This document shows positions 11,612 to 21,635 of a stretch of 64,000 nt of DNA, in pieces. Origin of the DNA: Paenibacillus sp. SYP-B3998 (GTDB lineage Bacteria > Bacillota > Bacilli > Paenibacillales > NBRC-103111). The notes under the pieces are model-generated. The model was not told the DNA's origin, ran no database searches, and saw only the letters and a list, made by a program, of their open reading frames with translations. Where the stretch lies: assembly GCF_010820665.1 (NCBI RefSeq), contig NZ_JAAIKC010000005.1, positions 1-64,000 of the forward strand, read 5' to 3'. Position numbers and translations under genes: made by a program. How positions within the stretch are numbered: position 1 is the first letter of the stretch; each line of letters begins with the position of its first letter.

Positions 11612-12367
11612 TTGACTCGTCGACTCTATTTGCTCGCATCAGTCTCTGCACTGATTCTTTTGCTCTCCGGATGTAGTACTGCAAGCAGCGCTACGGCACC
11701 AATTGATCCGAATACTGCTGGTTTTTTTGTGAAATATTTTGTGTACCCGCTTTCCCAAACGCTTGACTGGTTCGCTGATCACTTATGGGGTCAATACGGT
11801 TTATCTATTCTCGTTGTTACATTGATAATCCGTTTAATTATTTTGCCGCTTACGCTCAAGCAATACAAAAGCTCCAAACGGATGCAGGATTTACAGCCGG
11901 AAATGAAAAAGCTGAAAGAAAAGTACAAAGATGATGCGAAGAAACAGCAAGAAGAAACAATGAAGCTGTTTCAATCAAATGGTGTCAACCCGTTAGCTGG
12001 GTGTTTCCCGATCATTGTACAAATGCCAATTCTGATTGCATTGTATCAAGCAATCATGCGAAATGACCATATTCGTGATCATACTTTTTTATGGATGAAT
12101 CTTGGACAGCCAGATCACTATTACATACTTCCGGTGATTGCGGCAGCGACAACATTCATTCAGCAGAAATTTATGTCTTCTCAAATGAATCAGCAAATGA
12201 AAAGCTTACTGTTTATTTTTCCAGTTATGATTTTCGTGATGTCGATGAATTTCGCTGCAGCGCTTCCGCTGTATTGGATATATGGTAATATTTTCACTAT
12301 TATTCAATCTTACTTTATTTATGGTTCTCCTGGATCTCAAAATAATAAGGGTGGCCTGTCAAAATGA
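11612..12367 (+). CDS. yidC: Membrane protein insertase YidC/SpoIIIJ
   Basis: 251-aa Oxa1-family insertase that helps fold and insert membrane proteins; in Bacillus the SpoIIIJ form is also needed in the forespore. The N-terminus is a lipoprotein signal ending in the lipobox LLSGC (C21), followed by about five membrane segments and the basic cytoplasmic loop QYKSSKRMQDLQPEMKKLKE. The start is TTG, supported by a perfect AGGAGG 8 nt upstream. Its stop overlaps the jag start by 4 bp (ATGA), so the two are translationally coupled. Confidence 0.95.
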   Translation: MTRRLYLLASVSALILLLSGCSTASSATAPIDPNTAGFFVKYFVYPLSQTLDWFADHLWGQYGLSILVVTLIIRLIILPLTLKQYKSSKRMQDLQPEMKKLKEKYKDDAKKQQEETMKLFQSNGVNPLAGCFPIIVQMPILIALYQAIMRNDHIRDHTFLWMNLGQPDHYYILPVIAAATTFIQQKFMSSQMNQQMKSLLFIFPVMIFVMSMNFAAALPLYWIYGNIFTIIQSYFIYGSPGSQNNKGGLSK

Positions 12368-12981
12368 AAAAAATCGTGGTGACTGGAAAAACCATTGAGG
12401 ATGCCGTAAAGACGGGGCTCGCTCAATGGCATGTATCAGAGGATCGTGTAAAGATTCATATCTTGGAGCAGCCTTCTAGAGGGTTTCTCGGTTTCATTGG
12501 TTCGAAGGCAGCTAAAGTCGAGCTTGAATTGATCCCGGATGCTCTTGAAGAAGCCATACGTTTTCTTCAGGAAATTATCAAGACGATGCATATTTCCATC
12601 ACCATTGATCAACATAAAGATCGTGAAGGCACCATCTTGAATATGAATGGTTCGGAGCTAGGCATGCTAATCGGTAAAAGAGGGCAAACGCTGGATGCAT
12701 TACAATATCTAGTTAATATTGTTGCGAACCGTTACTCCAATTCTCACTTCCGCATTATTCTGGATGCGGAGAATTTCCGGGAAAGACGGAAAAGAACATT
12801 GGAGGAATTAGCACTGAGGCTAGCTAGTCGCGTAATAAAATCGAAGAAGGAAGTAATTCTGGAGCCGATGAATTCGCAAGAACGCAAAATTATTCATGCT
12901 GAGCTTCAAGGACACTCCGTTGTGAAAACTTACAGCAAGGGCGAGGAACCAAACCGTAGGGTTGTCATCGCTTTAAAATAA
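12364..12981 (+). CDS. jag: RNA-binding protein Jag/KhpB (KH and R3H domains)
   Basis: 205-aa protein with three parts. A Jag N-terminal domain (residues 1 to about 55) contains the SRGFLGFIGSK motif. It is followed by a KH domain with LIGKRGQTLDALQYLVN and an R3H domain near the C-terminus with the basic PMNSQERKIIHAEL block. KhpB-type proteins bind RNA and are linked to cell-wall and division control. It is coupled to yidC by a 4-bp overlap. Confidence 0.94.
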   Translation: MKKIVVTGKTIEDAVKTGLAQWHVSEDRVKIHILEQPSRGFLGFIGSKAAKVELELIPDALEEAIRFLQEIIKTMHISITIDQHKDREGTILNMNGSELGMLIGKRGQTLDALQYLVNIVANRYSNSHFRIILDAENFRERRKRTLEELALRLASRVIKSKKEVILEPMNSQERKIIHAELQGHSVVKTYSKGEEPNRRVVIALK

Positions 12982-12990
12982 GGTTGGGCT

Positions 12991-13025
12991 GCAATGACTT
13001 GTTATCTTGTCATTGCTTTTTCTTT
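12991..13025 (+). terminator. Intrinsic terminator after jag
   Basis: GCAATGAC (12991-12998) and GTCATTGC (13009-13016) form a perfect 8-bp stem with a 10-nt loop, followed by TTTTTCTTT. It closes the rnpA-yidC-jag unit before mnmE. Confidence 0.85.
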
Positions 13026-13055
13026 ACTATGAGGTACATTTAAGGGGTTATTACT

Positions 13056-14432
13056 ATGTTAAATGATACGATCGCCGCTATTTCGACGCCACTAGGAGAA
13101 GGTGGGATATCGGTTATTCGTGTGAGTGGCGATTCGGCGATTCCACTAGTGGAGCGCGTTTTCCACTCGAAGACGAAATTATCTGCGGCACTAACACATA
13201 CTGTTCATTATGGTCATATTATTGAACCTGCTTCGGCCGAAAGGTTGGAGGAGGTTCTCGTTACGGTTATGAAAGCTCCACGTTCTTTTACAACTGAGGA
13301 TGTGGTTGAAGTAAGCTGCCACGGTGGAATAGTCTCAGTTAAAAAAGTACTCGATTTGTTGCTACAGCAAGGAATTAGACTGGCTGAGCCAGGTGAGTTC
13401 ACGAAGCGAGCTTTCCTTAATGGTCGCATAGATTTGACACAAGCTGAGGCTGTAATTGATTTGATTCGTGCTAAATCAGATCGCGCTTTTAAGGTTGCTC
13501 TCAGGCAGGTGGAGGGAAATCTGTCGAAGCAGATTAAGTTACTACGACATCAGCTTGTTGAATTAATGGCTCATATTGAAGTCAATATTGACTATCCAGA
13601 GCATGATGTTGAAGAGATGACCAATGCGTTCATTCTTACAAAGTGCGATGTGGTAATGGGTGAACTTAATCGGCTACTGAAAACAGCTGAGCAAGGAAAG
13701 ATTTTGCGAGAAGGAATTGAAACAGCCATTGTGGGGAGACCCAATGTAGGTAAATCATCACTGCTCAATGAACTAGCACAAGCAAACCGCGCGATTGTGA
13801 CGGATATTCCTGGAACGACTAGAGATGTTATAGAGGAGTTCGTTAATATTGGCGGCATCCCGTTAAAGCTGCTCGATACAGCGGGAATCCGTGAGACGAC
13901 TGACATTGTAGAACAGCTCGGAGTGGAGCGCTCGAAGACTGCTTTGGCTGAAGCGGATCTAATTTTGTTCGTACTTAACAGTAATGAAGAGTTACAGTTG
14001 GATGAACTTGCGATGATAAAACAACTAGCAGAAAAACAGACGATTGTTATTTTAAATAAAATCGATTTAGATCGAAAGCTAGATATTGAGCAAGTATACG
14101 CATACTTTGTACCAGATCGTGTAGTAGAATTATCGCTATTAGAGAATAAAGGTATTGAAGATTTGGAAAAAGCCATTGCTGGAATCTTTTTTGAGGGTAA
14201 ACTAGAATCAAATGATTTGACTTATGTTAGTAATGTTCGGCATATATCTTTGTTAAAGCAAGCAAAAAGATCGCTTGAAGATGCATTGGAAGCTAATGAG
14301 CAATATGTGCCCATTGATATGATACAGATTGATATTCGAGCTGCATGGGAGCAGCTAGGTGAAATAATAGGCGATTCTGTGGGGGAATCTTTGATCGACC
14401 AAATTTTTACGCAATTTTGCTTAGGAAAATGA
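13056..14432 (+). CDS. mnmE: tRNA modification GTPase MnmE
   Basis: 458-aa protein that, with MnmG, installs the (carboxymethyl)aminomethyl group on wobble U34 of certain tRNAs. The N-terminal tetrahydrofolate-binding domain begins with [15 protein letters not shown]. The inserted G domain has G1 [10 protein letters not shown]3 DTAGI and G4 NKID. The protein ends in the catalytic CLGK motif. Length is normal. It is followed 46 bp later by mnmG. Confidence 0.97.
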   Translation: MLNDTIAAISTPLGEGGISVIRVSGDSAIPLVERVFHSKTKLSAALTHTVHYGHIIEPASAERLEEVLVTVMKAPRSFTTEDVVEVSCHGGIVSVKKVLDLLLQQGIRLAEPGEFTKRAFLNGRIDLTQAEAVIDLIRAKSDRAFKVALRQVEGNLSKQIKLLRHQLVELMAHIEVNIDYPEHDVEEMTNAFILTKCDVVMGELNRLLKTAEQGKILREGIETAIVGRPNVGKSSLLNELAQANRAIVTDIPGTTRDVIEEFVNIGGIPLKLLDTAGIRETTDIVEQLGVERSKTALAEADLILFVLNSNEELQLDELAMIKQLAEKQTIVILNKIDLDRKLDIEQVYAYFVPDRVVELSLLENKGIEDLEKAIAGIFFEGKLESNDLTYVSNVRHISLLKQAKRSLEDALEANEQYVPIDMIQIDIRAAWEQLGEIIGDSVGESLIDQIFTQFCLGK

Positions 14433-14478
14433 AAACGAAATGATTTGAGTTTTCATAAAAGAGGGAGGAACGTTTACT

Positions 14479-16368
14479 ATGGGGTATCACGCTGGGGATT
14501 ACGAAGTCATCGTAATTGGGGCAGGCCATGCCGGATGTGAAGCAGCACTTGCTTCCGCTCGTATGGGCTGTAATACATTGTTGTTAACTATTAATCTAGA
14601 TATGGTTGCTTTTATGCCTTGTAACCCATCGATTGGTGGTCCTGCAAAGGGCCACGTTGTTAGAGAGATTGATGCACTTGGTGGTGAGATGGGGCGTAAT
14701 ATCGATAAAACTTATATTCAAATGAGAATGTTGAATACAGGCAAGGGGCCTGCTGTACACGCGCTCCGTGCACAAGCAGATAAATTTTCTTACCAACATA
14801 AGATGAAAGAAACCATTGAAGCTACGCCTAACTTAACTCTTCGTCAAGGAATGGCGGAAGAGTTAATTGTTGAAGATGGAGTATGTAAGGGACTTATTAC
14901 GAAAACAGGTGCTGAGTATTATGCTAAAGCAGTTGTTCTTACAACAGGGACTTATTTAAGAGGTAAAGTGATTATGGGTGAGCTGATGTATGAGAGCGGA
15001 CCTAACAATCAACAGCCATCAGTGAAACTATCCGAATCTCTCCGTAAGTTGGGATTTGATTTGGTGCGATTCAAAACGGGAACACCGCCGCGTGTTCATA
15101 AGGATACAATCGATTTTAGTAAAACACAGATTCAGCCAGGTGATGATGAACCTAAATTTTTCTCATATGAAACAAAAACGGGTATTCAAGATCAACTTCC
15201 ATGTTGGTTAACATACACCTCAGAAGCGACTCATGATATTATCAATGCAAATTTGCATAGAGCACCAATGTTTTCAGGGGCCATTGAGGGGACAGGGCCA
15301 AGATACTGCCCTTCAATTGAAGATAAAATCGTTCGTTTTAGTGATAAGCCGAAGCATCAAATATTTTTGGAACCAGAAGGTCGGAATACATCTGAATACT
15401 ATGTGCAAGGTCTTTCTACGAGTATGCCAGAAGATGTTCAGCTAGGAATTTTGCGATCCATACCTGGACTAGAAAAAGTTGAAATGATGCGTACGGGTTA
15501 CGCAATTGAATATGATGCTGTTGTACCTACTCAATTGAAGCCTTCATTAGAAACCAAGCTTGTTAGTGGTTTGTTTACGGCTGGCCAAATTAATGGTACA
15601 TCAGGGTATGAGGAAGCTGCTGGTCAAGGCGTTATGGCTGGTATTAATGCAGCGCGTAAAGTACAGGAAAAAGAAGCTGTTATATTGGATCGGTCTGAGG
15701 GATACATCGGTGTACTTATTGATGATCTTGTAACTAAAGGGACGAATGAACCGTATCGTCTTTTAACCTCTAGGGCAGAATATCGTTTGCTGCTTCGTCA
15801 TGATAATGCAGACCTTCGCTTAACTCCGATTGGCCATGAGATTGGGCTTATCTCTGATGAGCGTTATGAGGGCTTCTTGATTAAAAAAAGTTTGGTCGAA
15901 CAAGAAATTGAACGCTTGAGAACATCGAAAGTCAGACCTGAGCCTCATATACAATTATTGCTTGAGAGTCTTGAAAGTGTACAACTAAATAACTCTGTTG
16001 ATGCTCTTTCTTTACTTCGCCGACCCGAAATCGAATATCGGCATATCGAGCAAATGACACCTTCACCTTTGGATCTCTCAGATGAAATGAAGGAGCAAGT
16101 TGAAATTCAAGTCAAATATGCTGGGTATATCGATAAACAGCATACACAAGTGGAGCGTCTTCGGAAAATGGAAAAGAAGAAGATTCCTGACAACATTGAA
16201 TACAGCGACATACATGGAATAGCTACGGAAGCTAAGCAGAAATTGGCTAAGATCCGTCCTATTTCTCTCGGTCAAGCTTCTCGGATTTCGGGTGTGACAC
16301 CTGCCGATATTTCAATACTGCTTGTTTATTTAGAACACTACAATAGAGTCACTGCGGCTAAAGGATAA
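14479..16368 (+). CDS. mnmG: tRNA modification FAD enzyme MnmG
   Basis: 629-aa flavoprotein partner of MnmE. The Rossmann dinucleotide motif [17 protein letters not shown] lies at about residues 13-29, and the family blocks [13 protein letters not shown] and [12 protein letters not shown] follow. The length is the normal long form. A GGGAGG site precedes the ATG. rsmG begins 4 bp after its stop, so they form one unit. Confidence 0.97.
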   Translation: MGYHAGDYEVIVIGAGHAGCEAALASARMGCNTLLLTINLDMVAFMPCNPSIGGPAKGHVVREIDALGGEMGRNIDKTYIQMRMLNTGKGPAVHALRAQADKFSYQHKMKETIEATPNLTLRQGMAEELIVEDGVCKGLITKTGAEYYAKAVVLTTGTYLRGKVIMGELMYESGPNNQQPSVKLSESLRKLGFDLVRFKTGTPPRVHKDTIDFSKTQIQPGDDEPKFFSYETKTGIQDQLPCWLTYTSEATHDIINANLHRAPMFSGAIEGTGPRYCPSIEDKIVRFSDKPKHQIFLEPEGRNTSEYYVQGLSTSMPEDVQLGILRSIPGLEKVEMMRTGYAIEYDAVVPTQLKPSLETKLVSGLFTAGQINGTSGYEEAAGQGVMAGINAARKVQEKEAVILDRSEGYIGVLIDDLVTKGTNEPYRLLTSRAEYRLLLRHDNADLRLTPIGHEIGLISDERYEGFLIKKSLVEQEIERLRTSKVRPEPHIQLLLESLESVQLNNSVDALSLLRRPEIEYRHIEQMTPSPLDLSDEMKEQVEIQVKYAGYIDKQHTQVERLRKMEKKKIPDNIEYSDIHGIATEAKQKLAKIRPISLGQASRISGVTPADISILLVYLEHYNRVTAAKG

Positions 16369-16372
16369 TTAT

Positions 16373-17101
16373 ATGGATGACATTCAAAATAATTTTGTGA
16401 AGCTTTTAAAAGAGAATAATATTGCCCTCTCTATAGAGCAGTTGAATCAGTTCGAACTTTATTACAAAACGTTGGTTGAGTGGAATGAAAAAATGAATTT
16501 AACTGCAATAACGGAGAGAGAACAAGTATATATGAAGCACTTCTATGATTCTCTCTCTCTTTCTTTTTATTTTCCTATGGGACAAGTATCATCCCTTGCT
16601 GATATTGGTTCAGGTGCTGGATTCCCGAGTATTCCTTTGAAAATTGCATTTCCACATTTGCGTATTACTATCGTTGATTCTTTAAATAAACGTATTCTGT
16701 TTTTACGTGAATTAGTTTCATCCCTTGGTTTGAAGGATACGGAATGTGTACATGGCAGAGCAGAAGACATTTCAAGATTATCTACATATCGAGATTCGTT
16801 TGATTTGGTAACAGCGCGTGCAGTTGCGCGACTGAGTGTGCTAAATGAATTTTGTCTTCCTTTTGCCAAAAAGGGTGGAGCTTTCATTGCAATGAAAGGT
16901 TCGGAGATTGATGAAGAACTCGTGGAGTCATCGTATAGTTTATCTGAGTTAAGAGGGAAGTTGATTAAAGTTAATCGCATGCAGCTACCTATTGAGGATT
17001 CGATTAGACACTTCGTTCAAATTGAAAAAGTGGCCCCAACACCTGCTAAATATCCAAGGAAAGCGGGACTACCTCTTAAAAGCCCTTTAGTTAAGATTTA
17101 A
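16373..17101 (+). CDS. rsmG: 16S rRNA (guanine527-N7)-methyltransferase RsmG
   Basis: 242-aa SAM-dependent methyltransferase that modifies G527 of 16S rRNA; loss gives low-level streptomycin resistance in other bacteria. The SAM-binding motif is LADIGSGAGFPSIPLKI at about residues 74-90, and VTARAVARL is the conserved downstream block. It starts 4 bp after mnmG. A parS site begins 4 bp beyond its stop. Confidence 0.95.
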   Translation: MDDIQNNFVKLLKENNIALSIEQLNQFELYYKTLVEWNEKMNLTAITEREQVYMKHFYDSLSLSFYFPMGQVSSLADIGSGAGFPSIPLKIAFPHLRITIVDSLNKRILFLRELVSSLGLKDTECVHGRAEDISRLSTYRDSFDLVTARAVARLSVLNEFCLPFAKKGGAFIAMKGSEIDEELVESSYSLSELRGKLIKVNRMQLPIEDSIRHFVQIEKVAPTPAKYPRKAGLPLKSPLVKI

Positions 17102-17104
17102 ATA

Positions 17105-17120
17105 TGTTCCACGTGAAACA
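17105..17120. promoter_or_regulatory. parS site 1 (ParB/Noc-family centromere site)
   Basis: TGTTCCACGTGAAACA is an exact match to the 16-bp Bacillus parS consensus. It lies in the rsmG-noc gap. ParB (encoded at 19012) would load here as a CTP-dependent sliding clamp for origin segregation. Confidence 0.97.
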
Positions 17121-17271
17121 TTATTAAAACGTTCATATCTGTTCGGCAGGAACTTCATCTTTTATGGAGAACTATTCATAGTATGAGTTTTTTTCGTCAT
17201 CCTTTGCCAGCATGACATTTTTAACCGTATTGGTAGCAAAACTACGGGAAGAGTTGGTGGTTAGTTTTCCT

Positions 17272-18090
17272 ATGAAAGAACAAATATCAAAGTTATTTGG
17301 TCTAGTAGACCGTTCAACAACGACGGACGAGGTTAAGAATATACAAGTTAACAATATTATTCCTAGTCCATATCAACCAAGAACTGTTTTTGATGATGAT
17401 CGAATTGATGAACTTTGTCAAACCATTCGTACACATGGTGTGATACAACCTATTGTTGTAAGGGTTAAAAATAACACATTTGAGTTAATTGCTGGTGAAA
17501 GAAGACTTCGCGCCGTTAAAAAATTGGGCTTGGACACGATTCCAGCCATTGTAAGAGACTTTAATGATTCTCAAGCTGCATCAATCGCCTTAATCGAAAA
17601 CTTACAACGTGAAGGTCTTACTGCTATAGAAGAAGCAGGTGCATATCAACAGTTGATTGAAATGCACGATCTTACACAGGAAAGCCTTGCTCAAAGGCTG
17701 GGTAAGAGTCAATCTACAATCGCTAATAAGATTAGACTACTTCATTTAAGTGTACCTGTTAAACTTGCTCTTATGGAGAGAAAGATAACAGAACGGCATG
17801 CGAGAGCATTGCTCTCTTTGGATCAAGAAGAGATGCAAGTAAAAGTGCTAGAAGAAATAATCAGCAAGGAATTAAATGTTAAGCAAACAGAAGCAAAGAT
17901 TAGTTTCCTTAAAGAAGCTGCGAAAATTAAAAAATCTAAACGCGTTTCTTTTACAAAGGATGTTCGTCTTGCTTTAAATACAATTCGACAATCCGTTGAG
18001 ATGGTTTCAAGTTCAGGACTCAATATCAATACTTCGGAGCAAGACCACGAGGATCACTACGAAATTATTATTAAAATCCCGAAAAGATAA
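17272..18090 (+). CDS. noc: Nucleoid occlusion protein Noc
   Basis: 272-aa ParB-family protein that binds its own DNA sites, attaches to the membrane through an N-terminal amphipathic helix, and blocks division over the nucleoid. The N-terminus [11 protein letters not shown] resembles that membrane-targeting helix. The ParB-like nuclease-fold region contains [16 protein letters not shown], and a helix-turn-helix follows ([20 protein letters not shown]). The frame opens 20 codons further upstream (17212), but this start gives the expected N-terminus. Its position two genes before parB is characteristic. Confidence 0.93.
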   Translation: MKEQISKLFGLVDRSTTTDEVKNIQVNNIIPSPYQPRTVFDDDRIDELCQTIRTHGVIQPIVVRVKNNTFELIAGERRLRAVKKLGLDTIPAIVRDFNDSQAASIALIENLQREGLTAIEEAGAYQQLIEMHDLTQESLAQRLGKSQSTIANKIRLLHLSVPVKLALMERKITERHARALLSLDQEEMQVKVLEEIISKELNVKQTEAKISFLKEAAKIKKSKRVSFTKDVRLALNTIRQSVEMVSSSGLNINTSEQDHEDHYEIIIKIPKR

Positions 18091-18111
18091 TATAGGAAGC
18101 ATTGCTACCTT

Positions 18112-18134
18112 AAACGGCGCAAGCCGTTTTTTTT
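18112..18134 (+). terminator. Intrinsic terminator after noc
   Basis: AAACGGC, a GCAA tetraloop and GCCGTTT form a perfect 7-bp stem followed by a T run. It separates noc from parA. Confidence 0.9.
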
Positions 18135-18256
18135 GTTTCCCATAAAAGAATGAGACTAGCAAATATTAATAAGGTAACGTGATAGAAGATATGTTAAGAT
18201 AGTATTATTCTTTATTTTTTGTTATTTGGAGCATAAGTGATTGAGGTGAACAGGTT

Positions 18257-19015
18257 TTGTCTAAAATTATAGCAATAACGAACCAGAAGGGTGGAGTCGG
18301 TAAGACGACTACTTCTGTGAATTTAGGAGCCTCGCTAGCCTCTTTAGGAAAGAGAGTGCTCTTAGTAGACATTGATCCACAAGGGAACACAACGAGCGGT
18401 ATTGGTGTTAATAAAGCGGATGTGGTTTATTGCATTTATGACATTCTTATTAATGATGTGCATCCTAAAGATGCTACCGTAGATACAAATGTAGAAAATC
18501 TTAAGATAATCCCAGCTACGATTCAACTGGCTGGCGCTGAGATTGAACTCGTTCCGACCATTTCAAGAGAAGTTAGATTGAAAAAATCTCTTCAATTAGT
18601 AAAGCACTTGTATGACTATATCCTTATCGATTGTCCGCCTTCGTTAGGTATACTTACGATTAATTCGTTAACTGCTGCTGATTCCGTCATTATTCCTATT
18701 CAATGTGAATATTATGCGCTTGAAGGGCTTAGTCAACTGTTGAACACAGTCCGACTGGTTCAAAAGCATCTTAATACAGGTCTTCAAATTGAAGGCGTTT
18801 TACTTACGATGTTCGATGCAAGAACAAATCTAGGTATTCAAGTTATTGAGGAAGTTAAAAAGTATTTCCAGACAAAGGTATATCAAACAATTATTCCGCG
18901 TAATGTTCGTTTGAGTGAGGCGCCGAGTCATGGGCAATCAATTGTTACTTATGACCCAAGATCGAAAGGGGCAGAAGTGTATTTAGAGCTCGCGAAGGAA
19001 GTGATCTCAATATGA
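18257..19015 (+). CDS. parA: Chromosome partitioning ATPase ParA/Soj
   Basis: 252-aa ATPase that works with ParB in origin segregation and, in Bacillus, modulates DnaA activity. The deviant Walker A KGGVGKTTTSVNLGASLA is at residues 10-27, and DIDPQGNTTSG and DCPPSLG follow. The start is TTG with a GAGGTGA site. Its stop overlaps the parB start by 4 bp. Confidence 0.97.
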   Translation: MSKIIAITNQKGGVGKTTTSVNLGASLASLGKRVLLVDIDPQGNTTSGIGVNKADVVYCIYDILINDVHPKDATVDTNVENLKIIPATIQLAGAEIELVPTISREVRLKKSLQLVKHLYDYILIDCPPSLGILTINSLTAADSVIIPIQCEYYALEGLSQLLNTVRLVQKHLNTGLQIEGVLLTMFDARTNLGIQVIEEVKKYFQTKVYQTIIPRNVRLSEAPSHGQSIVTYDPRSKGAEVYLELAKEVISI

Positions 19016-19884
19016 CAAAAGGAATGCCCAAGGGTTTAGGAAAAGGGTTGGATGCATTAATTACATCTTTACATATTGATGAATCCGACAAAGTTATTCA
19101 AATTCCTCTAGCTAATTTGAGGGCGAATCCGTACCAGCCTAGAAAGCATTTTAATGAGGATAGTATTAAAGAACTTTCTGACTCAATTAAAGAACATGGT
19201 GTTATTCAACCTATTATTGTTCGTAAAGTTCTTAAGGGTTTTGAGATTATTGCGGGTGAACGTCGATATCGCGCATCACAGCTTTGTGGGCTACCCACTA
19301 TACCAGCTGTTGAACGGAATTTCTCGGATCAGCAGGTTATGGAAATTGCGCTAATTGAAAATGTGCAACGTGAAGACCTCAATGCGATGGAAATTGCTGT
19401 TGCATATCAAGGAATTATCGATCAATTTTCACTGACCCAAGAAGAGCTTTCTGCTAAGGTTGGTAAAAGTCGTTCTCATATTGCTAATTTTCTACGGTTG
19501 CTTCAGCTTCCAGAAGCGATCAAACAATATGTTTCACGTGGAACATTATCCATGGGACATGCAAGAACGATTGTTGGTGTGAAAGACGATAAGCTAAAAA
19601 AAGAGCTTGCGGAGACTGCAATTAGCAAGCAATGGAGCGTGCGTGAACTGGAGGATGCGGTTAAGCGTCTTGAGGATCAGCCAGGGCATGAAAAAGATAA
19701 GGCTAAGCAGAAAGAAAAGAGTAGAGATCCTTATATACATCAGGCCGAAGATCAATTGCGAGATATTTATCGGACAACAGTGAAAATTAAAGCCCAGCAG
19801 GATAAAGGGAAGATCGAACTTTTATATTATTCAAAGGATGATCTTAATCGCCTGTTAGAGCTCCTTCAGGGCAAAATCTCTTAA
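19012..19884 (+). CDS. parB: Chromosome partitioning protein ParB/Spo0J
   Basis: 290-aa centromere-binding CTPase clamp. The N-terminal GKGLDALI block interacts with ParA. The CTP-binding fold has the box GERRYRAS, and the helix-turn-helix TQEELSAKVGKSRSHIANFL recognises parS. It is coupled to parA by a 4-bp overlap. A perfect parS lies within this coding sequence, as in Bacillus subtilis spo0J. Confidence 0.97.
   Translation: MTKGMPKGLGKGLDALITSLHIDESDKVIQIPLANLRANPYQPRKHFNEDSIKELSDSIKEHGVIQPIIVRKVLKGFEIIAGERRYRASQLCGLPTIPAVERNFSDQQVMEIALIENVQREDLNAMEIAVAYQGIIDQFSLTQEELSAKVGKSRSHIANFLRLLQLPEAIKQYVSRGTLSMGHARTIVGVKDDKLKKELAETAISKQWSVRELEDAVKRLEDQPGHEKDKAKQKEKSRDPYIHQAEDQLRDIYRTTVKIKAQQDKGKIELLYYSKDDLNRLLELLQGKIS
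19530..19545. promoter_or_regulatory. parS site 2, inside parB
   Basis: TGTTTCACGTGGAACA is the exact reverse complement of the parS at 17105-17120, in codons of parB. The two sites are about 2.4 kb apart near oriC. Confidence 0.97.
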
Positions 19885-19888
19885 AATT

Positions 19889-19946
19889 ATATAGCATACC
19901 GATGGTTTTCTTTCGAACTGAAAGATCAAACTAAGGTATGCTATAT
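19889..19946 (+). terminator. Long hairpin between parB and the desulfurase-like gene
   Basis: A perfect 12-bp inverted repeat (ATATAGCATACC at 19889-19900 and its complement at 19935-19946) encloses a second, imperfect stem. The 3' side runs into TATTTAT, a weak terminator tail, so it may be a terminator, an mRNA-stability element or both. A ribosome-binding site for the next gene follows directly. Confidence 0.5.
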
Positions 19947-19965
19947 TTATGAGGTGAGGTAGAAA

Positions 19966-21123
19966 ATGAGAGAAATTATATATTTTGATCAAGCGGCTTC
20001 TTCTTGGCCAAAGCCGCCAACTGTTATGGATGCAATGATGACATGTATGCATGAATATGCGGCTAACCCTGGTAGAGGCAGTCATCAAATGGCTGTACAG
20101 GCAAGCAGAGCGCTTTTTGAAACAAGAAAAAATTTAGCTAAGTTATTTCACATTAAAAATCCAAATGATATTTCTTTTGCTTTAAATACTACACATGCAC
20201 TGAATCAAGCGATAAAAGGGTTTGTCCGTAATGGTGATCATGTAATTTGTACAAACATAGAGCATAATTCAGTACGAAGACCGCTTGAGTTTTTAAAGGC
20301 TACAGCTAATGTGGAGCTGACTTACTTAAGTCATAATGCTGAAGGCTACTTTGAACTTAGTGATTTGGAGAATGCATTTCAGGCGAATACAACGCTAGTT
20401 GTAATTAATCACAGTTCGAATTTGCTTGGTACAATTATGCCGGTTGGGGAAATCGGGGAGCTGTGTCGGGTTCGTGGCGTGAGGGTGCTTGTTGACGCTG
20501 CTCAGAGCGCTGGTATACTGCCAATTGATGTTGTGAGTATGAATATTGATCTTCTAGCTTTTCCTGGCCACAAGGGTCTTCTAGGGCCTCAGGGGACTGG
20601 TGGGCTATATATTCATCCTGATATAGAGTTAGACCCATTGTTTCATGGGGGCACAGGAAGTCAATCGGAAGCCATTCATCAACCTACTGTGAGACCAGAT
20701 CGATACGAAGCAGGGACTCAAAATACAGTTGGAATCGCTGGTCTAAATGAAGGTGTTAAATATGTTCTTGCTGAAACGGTTAAGAAAATTCATGACAAAG
20801 AGTGGCGGCAGACGCAGAATCTGATGGAAGGCTTGTTGGGAATTGAAGGGGTAACGGTTCTAGGGCCAACTCTTGGACAAAATAAAACAGGTATCGTATC
20901 TTTCAATGTTCCACATGCGGATTCATCGGAAATTGCTTTTATCTTGGATCAATCCTTTCAGATTGCAGTTAGGGCCGGCTATCATTGCACGCCTCTTGCA
21001 CATGAAGCTGCCGGTACGATCGCAACAGGAGCGGTTCGAGCAAGTATTGGTTATTTCACAAAGGATGAAGAAGTGGAAGCTCTCATTAACGCAGTTAAAG
21101 AGATTCGTTCACAGTACGCATAA
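19966..21123 (+). CDS. Class V aminotransferase, cysteine-desulfurase-like
   Basis: 385-aa PLP enzyme of the NifS/SufS fold. It opens with YFDQAASSWPKPPTVMDAM, a family hallmark, and the predicted PLP lysine is in FPGHKGLLGPQGTGG. The C-terminal loop VRAGYHCTPLAHE contains the cysteine expected for persulfide transfer. A role in sulfur mobilisation or selenium/sulfur transfer is likely but the acceptor is unknown. A small DUF3343-type gene, a family sometimes proposed to carry sulfur or selenium, lies 1.1 kb downstream. Confidence 0.85.
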   Translation: MREIIYFDQAASSWPKPPTVMDAMMTCMHEYAANPGRGSHQMAVQASRALFETRKNLAKLFHIKNPNDISFALNTTHALNQAIKGFVRNGDHVICTNIEHNSVRRPLEFLKATANVELTYLSHNAEGYFELSDLENAFQANTTLVVINHSSNLLGTIMPVGEIGELCRVRGVRVLVDAAQSAGILPIDVVSMNIDLLAFPGHKGLLGPQGTGGLYIHPDIELDPLFHGGTGSQSEAIHQPTVRPDRYEAGTQNTVGIAGLNEGVKYVLAETVKKIHDKEWRQTQNLMEGLLGIEGVTVLGPTLGQNKTGIVSFNVPHADSSEIAFILDQSFQIAVRAGYHCTPLAHEAAGTIATGAVRASIGYFTKDEEVEALINAVKEIRSQYA

Positions 21124-21143
21124 ATTAGAAAGAGGGATCGTGC

Positions 21144-21635
21144 ATGGAGGAACTGCTAGGTTTGAACGGGGATTTAATTTTATTAGCATGTATGGCGCTT
21201 ATTGTTATTTCATTTGTATTGATTATCCTATTATGGTCCAAGCTTTCAAAACTAAGAAAACAGTATATGCAAATGATGAATGGTTCTCAAGCTGAAGATA
21301 TTGAACAGCTTCTAATTAATATCCAAGGAGCATTAAATGATCAAAAGGCCGAATCTGCAGCGACTTCAGCCAAGGTTCATGCGATTCGTGAAGCGATGAC
21401 GAAAATGAAATCGAAAGTCGGAATTCATCGCTATAATGCTTTCGCCGAGGGTGGAAGCGATATGAGCTTTACGATTGCTATACTTGATGAGCATCAAGAT
21501 GGCGTTGTTATGACAGGTATTCATAGTAGAGAGCAGACCTATATTTACGCTAAGCCTGTCCAAAAGGCACAGTCTACGTACACATTAAGCCCGGAAGAAA
21601 AGGAAGCAATTAATCAAACTTCAAAGCAGCAGTAA
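21144..21635 (+). CDS. DUF4446 family membrane-anchored protein
   Basis: 163-aa protein with one N-terminal membrane segment (about residues 10-32), then a predicted coiled-coil stretch and a globular C-terminal domain with GIHRYNAFAEGGSDMSFTIA. This matches the DUF4446 family, which is common in Firmicutes near parB and has no established function. GAGGG precedes the ATG. Its 3' end overlaps the convergent yyaC gene by 26 bp. Confidence 0.75.
   Translation: MEELLGLNGDLILLACMALIVISFVLIILLWSKLSKLRKQYMQMMNGSQAEDIEQLLINIQGALNDQKAESAATSAKVHAIREAMTKMKSKVGIHRYNAFAEGGSDMSFTIAILDEHQDGVVMTGIHSREQTYIYAKPVQKAQSTYTLSPEEKEAINQTSKQQ

Noticed and set aside
13592-14176. 194-codon antisense frame in mnmE
   Set aside because: Shadow of a well-conserved gene; no ribosome-binding site and Ser/Phe-biased composition typical of antisense frames.
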